Shown here one piece after another: positions 1 through 4,658 of a DNA stretch of 5,960 nt. Made by a program: the position numbers and the translations under genes. The stretch comes from Anaerocolumna jejuensis DSM 15929 (GTDB taxonomy: Bacteria; Bacillota; Clostridia; Lachnospirales; Lachnospiraceae), in contig NZ_FRAC01000061.1 in assembly GCF_900142215.1 (NCBI RefSeq), positions 1 to 5,960 of the forward strand, in the 5' to 3' direction. Every line of letters starts with the position of its first letter. The first letter of the stretch is position 1. The notes under the pieces were generated by a model, which was not told the DNA's origin, made no database searches, and saw nothing but the letters and a program-made list of their open reading frames with translations.

Positions 1-5
1 AGGTT

Positions 6-21
6 GTATCATTTCTGATAC
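6..21 (-). repeat. Perfect 6-bp hairpin with GAAA tetraloop
   Basis: Arms 6-11 (GTATCA) and 16-21 (TGATAC) are perfectly complementary. Read on the minus strand the loop is GAAA, a GNRA tetraloop, which stabilises RNA hairpins. No T-tract follows on the minus strand, so it is not an intrinsic terminator. In a putative rRNA leader it could be a folding or processing element; that role is inferred. Confidence 0.5.
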
Positions 22-137
22 TGTTCTTTTATTAAAGATTTCTTACTATCAATTTTTGCTCTTATGTAATAGGAACAAAGTCATGATTTCTTAAATCCTT
101 AAATGAAATTTTAAAGAAAATTTCAGGGTTGTTTCAC

Positions 138-157
138 TGTTCAGTTATCAAGGTTCA
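138..157 (-). promoter_or_regulatory. boxA-like antitermination element in the leader
   Basis: On the minus strand this reads TGAACCTTGATAACTGAACA. It resembles the TTCTTTGAAAACTNAACA-type block found in Firmicutes rRNA leaders and 16S-23S spacers, which contains the boxA site bound by the NusB/S10 complex. It lies roughly 65 nt downstream of the predicted transcription start, a normal place for an rrn boxA. The match is by eye and imperfect. Confidence 0.5.
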
Positions 158-229
158 TTTTCTATTTTTGCTAGGTTTTATCCGCTTTTCCTCTTGTGTC
201 AGGCGGCGGTGTTTTGCACCAGCTCGACT

Positions 230-280
230 ATCTTATCACACTTGCAAGAGGTTGTCAACCACTTTTTTTATTTATTTTTC
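230..280 (-). promoter_or_regulatory. Strong stable-RNA promoter with UP-like tract (putative rrn promoter)
   Basis: On the minus strand the -35 is TTGACA (253-258, perfect), the spacer is 17 bp, and the -10 is TAAGAT (230-235). Directly upstream, 261-280 is almost pure A/T with long A runs on the transcribed strand, as in an UP element that contacts the RNA polymerase alpha subunit. The start point is expected near 223-225. The -35 lies inside a small inverted repeat (GGTTG 250-254, CAACC 256-260) and the spacer holds the palindrome CTTGCAAG (241-248). The promoter fires away from the tRNA genes towards the low edge. Confidence 0.8.
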
Positions 281-307
281 AGTAGCTGTTTTCATTGGTA
301 AAACCAA

Positions 308-396
308 CGGAGAAGGAGGGATTTGAACCCTCGCGCCGCTATTAACGACCTACTCCCTTTCCAGGGGAGCCCCTTCAGCCGCTTGGGTACTTCTCC
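308..396 (-). tRNA. tRNA-Ser (anticodon GGA)
   Basis: This is an 89-nt class II tRNA. The acceptor stem GGAGAAG/CTTCTCC is perfect, with discriminator G at 308. The anticodon stem is CTCCC/GGGAG with loop CTGGAAA, anticodon GGA at 360-362. The long variable arm forms a stem around a TAATA loop, and the T-arm is GAGGG-TTCAAAT-CCCTC. A long variable arm plus G73 marks serine identity. It reads UCC and UCU. CCA is not encoded (the next bases are TTG), so RNase Z cleavage and CCA addition are expected. A36-A37-A38 fits an i6A/ms2i6A substrate. It lies 73 nt downstream of tRNA-Ser(UGA) with no clear promoter of its own, so co-transcription is likely. Confidence 0.97.
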
Positions 397-434
397 ATAA
401 TGGCTGATTGTATAAACAGATATATTATTGCGCA

Positions 435-467
435 GATAAAGATTCTCTTATAATAGGAAATCTTATC
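435..467 (-). repeat. Imperfect hairpin in the spacer between the two tRNAs
   Basis: Arms 435-444 (GATAAAGATT) and 459-467 (AATCTTATC) pair with one bulged base. On the minus strand the hairpin starts 2 nt after the 3' end of tRNA-Ser(UGA). No T-tract follows it, so termination is unlikely. It may mark the trailer for nuclease processing. The stem is A/T-rich and could be chance. Confidence 0.35.
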
Positions 468-469
468 AG

Positions 470-555
470 CGGAGAAGGTGGGATTCGAACCCACGGTCCC
501 TTTCGGAATCACCGGTTTTCAAGACCGGCTCCTTAAACCACTCGGACACCTCTCC
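470..555 (-). tRNA. tRNA-Ser (anticodon TGA)
   Basis: This is an 86-nt class II tRNA. The acceptor stem GGAGAGG/CTTCTCC contains one G-U pair, with discriminator G at 470. The anticodon stem is CCGGT/ACCGG with loop CTTGAAA, anticodon UGA at 519-521. The variable arm folds as TTCC-GAAA-GGGA, and the T-arm is GTGGG-TTCGAAT-CCCAC. It decodes UCA and other UCN codons by wobble. CCA is not encoded (CTG follows). A37 lies in an AAA context typical of prenylated tRNAs, and is not a t6A substrate because the tRNA reads UNN. It is the first gene behind the promoter at 571-599, with a leader of only about 8-9 nt. Confidence 0.97.
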
Positions 556-570
556 GAACATTGCTTGAAC

Positions 571-599
571 AGTATAGCAAAACTTGCGAAGCATGTCAA
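571..599 (-). promoter_or_regulatory. Near-consensus promoter of the tRNA-Ser pair
   Basis: On the minus strand the -35 is TTGACA (594-599, perfect), the spacer is exactly 17 bp, and the -10 is TATACT (571-576, 5 of 6). The predicted start near 564 leaves a very short leader before tRNA-Ser(UGA). An A-rich tract with long A runs lies upstream (about 612-655). The block AAAAGTGCTTGACA (594-607) is repeated with one change at the putative rrn promoter. Confidence 0.88.
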
Positions 600-670
600 G
601 CACTTTTCACCGTATTTTTTTGTTTTTTTGTATCATTTGTTTCAATTTTTTAAAAATTTATACTGAATTT

Positions 671-1390
671 TCAATTTTCCCTATGCAGCAGGGCCTCTCC
701 CATCAGCATATCTTCCGGTGTTGTAATTTTTATATTACTGTAGCTTCCCATTATCATTTTAACCGGATAATGTAAAGAATATTCCAGTACCATAGTATCA
801 TCCGTTACCGGTGTTTTCTTAGCTTGCGGTTCTTTCTTCAAGTCTTCCATGAGCATGTCATAGGCACGTAAAATCAATGGGCAGGAAAAGGCCTGGGGTG
901 TCTGAACTGCCCAGACCATATTGCGGTCCGGCGTTTCAATAATTGTTTTTGTTGTGTCTACAATTTTAATTGTATCTTTAACTGGAACACCTACTGCACA
1001 GGCAGGGTGCTCTTTTAAAGATGCTATTACTCTCTCTATCATTTCAGCTGTTATAAAGGGCCTTGCTCCATCGTGAATCAGAACATAGTCAGAATCAGCT
1101 GCTCTTCTTAAACCATTATAGACCGAATAATATCTTTCCTCGCCTCCCGGAACCAGATGCACTGGCTTTTCTGCCGGATATTGCTTTAGGATTTTATCAT
1201 TCAGATATTCCATGTCATTCTTGTTTGCCACCAGAATAATCTCATCTACCCTGCTTTGGTCAAAGGCTGCGAGAGAATAGCATAAAACAGGCTTCTCCCC
1301 TAAAAGCATATATTGCTTGGGAATATCTGACTGCATTCTTTTGCCACTGCCTCCGGCTAACAGGATGGCGCTTATTTTCTCATGCGGCAT
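671..1390 (-). CDS. ispD: 2-C-methyl-D-erythritol 4-phosphate cytidylyltransferase
   Basis: This enzyme transfers CMP from CTP to MEP, giving CDP-ME, the third step of the cytosolic MEP isoprenoid pathway. It has 239 residues, normal for IspD. Visible motifs are the N-terminal nucleotide-binding loop LLAGGSGKRM (10-19) followed by PKQY (24-27), GGEERYYSV (82-90), IHDGARP (105-111), PVKDTIK (136-142) and QTPQAF (163-168). All hallmark regions are present, with HDGARP in place of the HDAARP of some homologues. The ATG at 1390 is supported by GGAGA at 1396-1400, 5 nt upstream. It follows tsaD by 87 nt without a visible terminator and is probably co-transcribed with it. No GC-rich terminator follows; the downstream region is A/T-rich and leads into the tRNA promoter. 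The product supports undecaprenyl and other isoprenoids, and also DMAPP for tRNA prenylation. Confidence 0.95.
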   Translation of the reverse strand: MPHEKISAILLAGGSGKRMQSDIPKQYMLLGEKPVLCYSLAAFDQSRVDEIILVANKNDMEYLNDKILKQYPAEKPVHLVPGGEERYYSVYNGLRRAADSDYVLIHDGARPFITAEMIERVIASLKEHPACAVGVPVKDTIKIVDTTKTIIETPDRNMVWAVQTPQAFSCPLILRAYDMLMEDLKKEPQAKKTPVTDDTMVLEYSLHYPVKMIMGSYSNIKITTPEDMLMGEALLHREN

Positions 1391-1477
1391 TTTTGTCTCC
1401 TTTTCCCCTTTTGCTTTCCCTTGTCATTTGCTTCAAACTGCGACAACCCAAAGAACAGACTGCGCTCCTCTGGTATA

Positions 1478-2500
1478 TTATCTCTGACCAATTTTTAAAT
1501 TTGGGATGGCATTTAAGTCCAGGCCATGCCTTGTTCCCCTTAAGAATTCATAATAGGCTGCCGCTCCTATCATAGCTGCATTATCGGTACACAATATGGG
1601 AGAGGGGTAATACAGGGTTATTCCTCTTTGCTTACACCCTGCTTCCATTGCTTCTCTTAAAGCAGAATTTGCCGCAACGCCTCCTGCCATCGCTACCTTG
1701 GACAGCTTTAGATCATTTGCTGCCATTAGGGTCTTCGTAACAAGAGCATCAACCACAGCTTCCTGAAAGGAGGCTGCAATATCCGCCCTGTTTATCTCTT
1801 CTTTCTTCATCTCACAGGAATTTAAATGGTTTAATACGGCAGATTTTACCCCGCTGAAACTAAAATCATAGGGAGCATCCGCAATATGAGCCCTTGGGAA
1901 GCTTATGGCATACTTATTACCTTCCCTGGCAAGCTTGTCTATCTTGGGACCTCCCGGATATCCGAGCCCAATAGCTCTTGCTACCTTGTCAAAGGCTTCT
2001 CCGGCCGCATCATCATGAGTCCTTCCGATAATTTCATATTTCCCGTAATCCTGCACGACAACCAGATGAGTATGGCCTCCCGATACAATCAGACACAAAA
2101 AGGGAGGCTCCAGCTCCTTATGCTCTATGAAATTGGCCGATACATGCCCTTCTATGTGGTGCACGCCTACCAAAGGCTTCTTTGCCGCATAGCTGATAGC
2201 CTTTGCCTCAGCCACTCCTACCAATAAGGCACCTACAAGGCCCGGTCCATAGGTTACACCAATGGCATCGATTTCTTCCAATGAAACCTCTGCTTCTTTT
2301 AATGCCTCTTTAATTACCTGGTTTATTTTTTCTATGTGTTTTCTGGACGCTATCTCCGGTACAACTCCTCCATAGAGGGTATGAAGTGCTATCTGGGATG
2401 ATATCACATTGGATAGTACGAACCTGCCGTTCTTTACAACAGCTGCCGCCGTTTCATCACAGGAGGATTCTATCGCCAGAATCAGTATATCCTTATCCAT
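1478..2500 (-). CDS. tsaD: tRNA N6-threonylcarbamoyladenosine transferase TsaD (Kae1/Gcp/YgjD family)
   Basis: TsaD is the catalytic subunit that transfers the threonylcarbamoyl group from threonylcarbamoyl-AMP to A37 of ANN-reading tRNAs, working with TsaB and TsaE. From the chosen ATG it has 340 residues, the usual family size. Motifs of the ASKHA fold are AIESSCDETAAAVV (9-22), GPGLVGALLVG (85-95), the metal-binding HIEGH (H115, H119), SGGHTHL (140-146), DDAAGEAFDK (163-172), SFSGVKSAV (214-222), AGGVAANSALR (272-282) and the metal aspartate in CTDNAAMIG (D306). An in-frame TTG at 2527 would add nine residues (349 aa), but AAAGGAA lies only 0-1 nt before that codon. The ATG at 2500 gives the family-typical short N-terminus, though its own ribosome binding site is weak. 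It lies 107 nt after rnz and 87 nt before ispD. Function is near certain; the start is less so. Confidence 0.95.
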   Translation of the reverse strand: MDKDILILAIESSCDETAAAVVKNGRFVLSNVISSQIALHTLYGGVVPEIASRKHIEKINQVIKEALKEAEVSLEEIDAIGVTYGPGLVGALLVGVAEAKAISYAAKKPLVGVHHIEGHVSANFIEHKELEPPFLCLIVSGGHTHLVVVQDYGKYEIIGRTHDDAAGEAFDKVARAIGLGYPGGPKIDKLAREGNKYAISFPRAHIADAPYDFSFSGVKSAVLNHLNSCEMKKEEINRADIAASFQEAVVDALVTKTLMAANDLKLSKVAMAGGVAANSALREAMEAGCKQRGITLYYPSPILCTDNAAMIGAAAYYEFLRGTRHGLDLNAIPNLKIGQR

Positions 2501-2607
2501 TTCTTTAACGATTGCGTTTAAAAGCAATTCCTTTCTATTCCGTTCTTGCTGCCTCTTTTACAGGGCACATTTTATATGCTTTGACTTAACATGTATAACT
2601 GAATATT

Positions 2608-3522
2608 CTATTCATTCGGGTCAAATTCCAATGTTACGCTTTTCTTATCGGTGCCGGCTTTGGCATTGGAAAAGATAGCACGGGTATCAGCCATATATTC
2701 CTCCGGCCTTATCAGGGAGGGGCTGTAATGAGTAAGCCACAGTTCCTTCACCTCTGCTGCCTTTGCCAATCTTGCCGCATCATAAAAGGTCATGTGCTTA
2801 TGCTCCGCTGCCTTATTGTCCTTATCCTTCTCTCCGTACATGCCCTCGCAAATGAATAAATCAGCATCTTTCGCATTCTCACTGATGAAGGGAATGGGCC
2901 TTGTATCCGTACAATAGGTAAGCTTAATTCCTTTTCTTTTCGGTCCTAATACCAGTTCGGGCGTCAATATCCTTCCCTCAGCTTCTATCGTCTCACCTTT
3001 TTGCAGCCTGTTCCAATATTTTTGAGGGACTCCATTCTCTAAGGCCTTCTCGGTATAAAATCTTCCGCCTCTCTCTATCAGGACATTATAGCCATAGCAT
3101 ATAACGTTATGATTTACCTTAAATGCCTGTATCACATAACCGTTTATATGAAATTCCTCTGCCGCACCGTTGATTTCTATAAATTTAATATCAAAGGGCA
3201 GTTCCGGTGCAATGACACGGAGTGCATTTACTACTCTTTCCAGGCCCTTGGGTCCTATCATGGTAATGGGCTCCGTACGGTCGGCATTTCCCATGGTCAG
3301 TAATAAGCCGGGCAAGCCGCTGATATGATCTCCATGGTAATGGGTAAAGCATATTACATCTATCGGATGAAAGCTCCACCCCTTTTCTTTAATTGCTATC
3401 TGGGTTCCTTCTCCACAGTCTATTAAAAGACTGGAACCGTTGTATCTGGTCATCAATGCCGTCAGCCACCTGTTGGGTAAGGGCATCATTCCGCTGGTTC
3501 CAAGTAAACAAACATCTAACAT
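2608..3522 (-). CDS. rnz: Ribonuclease Z (tRNA 3' processing endonuclease)
   Basis: RNase Z is a zinc-dependent metallo-beta-lactamase-fold nuclease that cuts tRNA precursors just after the discriminator base when CCA is not encoded. The 304-residue length matches bacterial short-form RNase Z. It shows the N-terminal LGTSGMMP (7-14) and LIDCGEGTQ (33-41), and the main metal motif THYHGDH (H61, H63, D65, H66). Further ligand candidates are H138, D206 (in TDTRP) and H265 (in LTHYSPS). The AEHKHMT segment (239-245) precedes the last ligand. Residues about 153-178 resemble the flexible tRNA-binding arm (RFYTEKALENGVP, then LQKGE). The ATG at 3522 has GAGGA at 3529-3533. It has its own promoter at 3603-3631. 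The two serine tRNAs in this window lack encoded CCA and are direct substrate candidates. Confidence 0.95.
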   Translation of the reverse strand: MLDVCLLGTSGMMPLPNRWLTALMTRYNGSSLLIDCGEGTQIAIKEKGWSFHPIDVICFTHYHGDHISGLPGLLLTMGNADRTEPITMIGPKGLERVVNALRVIAPELPFDIKFIEINGAAEEFHINGYVIQAFKVNHNVICYGYNVLIERGGRFYTEKALENGVPQKYWNRLQKGETIEAEGRILTPELVLGPKRKGIKLTYCTDTRPIPFISENAKDADLFICEGMYGEKDKDNKAAEHKHMTFYDAARLAKAAEVKELWLTHYSPSLIRPEEYMADTRAIFSNAKAGTDKKSVTLEFDPNE

Positions 3523-3602
3523 GAATCTTCCTCACTTTACTGCATATCATTTTTACAGTTATTCTCTCTGATCAACTTACGTTACAATACAGCATTTTCT
3601 AA

Positions 3603-3631
3603 ATAGTACCACAACCTTTTTCAGTAATCAA
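3603..3631 (-). promoter_or_regulatory. Probable rnz promoter
   Basis: On the minus strand the -35 is TTGATT (3626-3631, 4 of 6), the spacer is 17 bp and the -10 is TACTAT (3603-3608, 4 of 6). It lies between the terminator of the upstream small gene and rnz, where a promoter is needed, and gives a 5' UTR of about 74 nt. The -35 overlaps an inverted repeat (GTAATC 3624-3629, GATTAC 3652-3657) with a nested AGCCC/GGGCT hairpin (3631-3644), which could be an operator or chance. Confidence 0.55.
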
Positions 3632-3677
3632 GCCCTTACGGGCTGCCGTGGGATTACCTGCCCTTAAAATAACGCTG

Positions 3678-3717
3678 AAAAAAAAGCAGGCAAACCCTTT
3701 TCTTCCGGTTTGCCTGC
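3678..3717 (-). terminator. Strong intrinsic terminator after the small CxxC protein gene
   Basis: The stem 3686-3696 (GCAGGCAAACC) pairs perfectly over 11 bp with 3707-3717 (GGTTTGCCTGC), with a 10-nt loop. On the minus strand eight T residues follow at once (A-tract 3678-3685). It begins 8 nt after the stop codon at 3726. This is the only textbook rho-independent terminator in the window and separates the small gene from rnz. Confidence 0.95.
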
Positions 3718-3725
3718 CTGCCATT

Positions 3726-3971
3726 TTATAACGCTTCTCTTTTACGAATCTTCTGAATGGGTATTTTAAAGGATGATATCAACCTGTCATAGCATTCTTC
3801 ACAAATATTGAATTTATGAACCTCCAGGTCGTATTTTGAAAAATATCCCCACTCTTTCGCTGCTTCAAATACATCTTCTTTCATTATACCCTGTTCAACT
3901 AAAATTTTTTTTCCGCAAACGTTACAATATATATCATGCCTGATGATTGGTGCCTGCTTAACCTTATTCAT
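3726..3971 (-). CDS. Small zinc-ribbon-like protein with two CxxC pairs, function unknown
   Basis: The 81-residue protein has two cysteine pairs, C16-x-x-C19 (CNVCGKK) and C57-x-x-C60 (CEECYD), about 37 residues apart. This layout would suit one tetrahedral zinc site of rubredoxin or zinc-ribbon type. H12 and H52 lie near each pair. Between the pairs is a charged and aromatic stretch (EAAKEWGYFSKYDLEVHKF). There is no signal peptide or membrane segment, so it is probably cytosolic. I recall similar uncharacterised proteins in Lachnospiraceae, but can name no family or function. The start at 3971 is secure: GGAGG at 3978-3982 is 6 nt upstream. It has its own promoter (4010-4038) and strong terminator (3678-3717), so it is a single-gene transcription unit set inside the t6A gene group. 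Confidence 0.85.
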   Translation of the reverse strand: MNKVKQAPIIRHDIYCNVCGKKILVEQGIMKEDVFEAAKEWGYFSKYDLEVHKFNICEECYDRLISSFKIPIQKIRKREAL

Positions 3972-4009
3972 GTCATTCCTCCCGCCAACTTGTCCGCCTT
4001 CTTGTTTCT

Positions 4010-4038
4010 ATTATAACGTGAAATCCAGAAAATTTACA
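4010..4038 (-). promoter_or_regulatory. Promoter of the small CxxC protein gene
   Basis: On the minus strand the -10 is a perfect TATAAT (4010-4015). At 17-bp spacing lies TGTAAA (4033-4038), a poor -35 with 3 of 6 matches. The predicted start is near 4003, about 32 nt before the ATG. The element begins 7 nt after the rimI stop codon, so the small gene can be expressed separately from rimI. Confidence 0.65.
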
Positions 4039-4045
4039 GTGGGAA

Positions 4046-4474
4046 TTACAACCACATAATCAATGCATCCTCTGTTGGTGCTTCGTAATAATTCTTTCTT
4101 ACTGCCGTAGCGGCAAAGCCCAGCTTGCGGTAGAGGTGAATCGCAGACTGATTGCTTAGCCGAACCTCCAGTGTAAAGGCTGTTATTTCCTTTTCTTTTG
4201 CCTGCCTTAGCAGCTCCCTTAGCATGGCTTCCCCCACCCCTTGTTTTCGAAAGTCCCTGTGGACGGCAACATTGGTTATTTCTCCTTCTCCAACAATACC
4301 CCATACCCCGCAGTAACCAAGGATGGTTCCCTTTTCTTCTGCTACCAGATAGAGATTATTCGGACTTTTTAAGGAGCTTAGGAAGGAGTCTTTGCTCCAG
4401 GGTCTTGAAAAGGAGCTGCTCTCAATTGAGTATACCTGCTCCATATCTTCTTCCCTCATCTGCCGAATTAGCAT
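4046..4474 (-). CDS. rimI: GNAT N-acetyltransferase RimI (ribosomal protein bS18 N-alpha-acetyltransferase type)
   Basis: RimI transfers acetyl from acetyl-CoA to the N-terminal amino group of ribosomal protein bS18 in E. coli; the target in Firmicutes is less certain. The 142-residue protein is a single GNAT domain. It shows IRQMREEDMEQV at the N-terminus, F22-SRPW (22-26), the core strand ITNVAVHRDFR, and the acetyl-CoA pyrophosphate loop R76-K-Q-G-V-G (76-81). It also has LEVR with E103, SNQSAIHLYRKLGF (107-120) with Y115, and KNYY (127-130). E103 and Y115 match the catalytic residues reported for E. coli RimI. The ATG at 4474 is chosen because AGGAG lies 8 nt upstream; an in-frame ATG at 4510 would add 12 non-family residues and starts inside a hairpin. 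It lies 184 nt after tsaB, across a structured spacer. It belongs to the common tsaE-tsaB-rimI-tsaD group. Confidence 0.93.
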   Translation of the reverse strand: MLIRQMREEDMEQVYSIESSSFSRPWSKDSFLSSLKSPNNLYLVAEEKGTILGYCGVWGIVGEGEITNVAVHRDFRKQGVGEAMLRELLRQAKEKEITAFTLEVRLSNQSAIHLYRKLGFAATAVRKNYYEAPTEDALIMWL

Positions 4475-4482
4475 CTTTATCA

Positions 4483-4487
4483 CTCCT
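4483..4487 (-). promoter_or_regulatory. Ribosome binding site that fixes the rimI start
   Basis: On the minus strand AAAAGGAGTG precedes the ATG at 4474 with AGGAG 8 nt upstream. This favours residue M13 of the longest open frame as the true start; the upstream ATG at 4510 has no comparable site. Confidence 0.85.
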
Positions 4488-4509
4488 TTTCTATCTTGCT
4501 CCCATCGCA

Positions 4510-4634
4510 TACCGCAGACTGTTCTGCGGTACTGCCATAGATAATGGAGTGTGAAAGCGTTTTTCTTTCACACTTCTCATTACGAAAGGGACCTGAGAAA
4601 AACACTTAAAAGTCTTAGATTGTTTCTCTCAGGT
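4510..4634 (-). repeat. Array of successive hairpins in the tsaB-rimI spacer
   Basis: There are three clear inverted repeats and one small one, in transcription order. (1) 4591-4598 pairs perfectly with 4627-4634 (ACCTGAGA/TCTCAGGT) and continues after one mismatch for 5 bp (4600-4604 with 4621-4625). (2) 4548-4557 pairs perfectly with 4565-4574 (AGTGTGAAAG/CTTTCACACT) around a 7-nt loop. (3) A short CCAT/ATGG stem lies at 4535-4547. (4) 4510-4517 pairs perfectly with 4524-4531 (TACCGCAG/CTGCGGTA). None is followed by a T-run on the minus strand, so they do not look like ordinary terminators. They may be an RNA processing or stability region, an attenuating leader for rimI, or a small palindromic repeat element. 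Confidence 0.7.
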
Positions 4635-4658
4635 CTTATCTGCTGTTATATGCTTTTA

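Larger units (their letters stand above)
1..223 (-). other. Putative rRNA operon leader (5' untranslated, runs off the window)
   Basis: This is the stretch downstream of the strong promoter at 230-258, read on the minus strand. It has no credible coding region. It is A/T-rich, contains a boxA-like antitermination element (138-157), and ends near the window edge with a perfect hairpin (6-21). A strong promoter with a UP-like tract, a long non-coding leader and a boxA-like box, directly behind tRNA genes, is the usual layout in front of a 16S rRNA gene in Firmicutes. The 16S gene itself is not in the window, so the assignment is inference. The alternative is a leader of another stable RNA or a protein gene beyond the edge. 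Confidence 0.6.

Noticed and set aside
129..326. Plus-strand open frame of 65 codons over the leader and tRNA region
   Set aside because: It covers the promoter and runs into tRNA-Ser(GGA), has no ribosome binding site and encodes low-complexity sequence without recognisable features.
650..665. A/T-only inverted repeat AATTTTT/AAAAATT after ispD as a terminator
   Set aside because: The stem has no G or C in its core and no proper T-tract follows on the minus strand.
1886..2227. Plus-strand open frame of 113 codons inside tsaD
   Set aside because: It is antisense to a well-conserved gene, including the metal-binding region, and resembles no known family.
2571..2576. TATAAA on the minus strand upstream of tsaD as a possible promoter
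   Set aside because: No acceptable -35 lies at 16-18 bp; the rnz-tsaD gap is more simply a spacer within one transcript.
2600..2614. TGAATA/TATTCA hairpin over the rnz stop codon as a terminator
   Set aside because: It is a 6-bp, mostly A/T stem with a 3-nt loop and has no T-run after it.
4475..4510. Longer rimI frame starting at the ATG at 4510
   Set aside because: The extra 12 residues do not fit the family, the ATG sits at the edge of a hairpin, and the strong AGGAG site serves the ATG at 4474.
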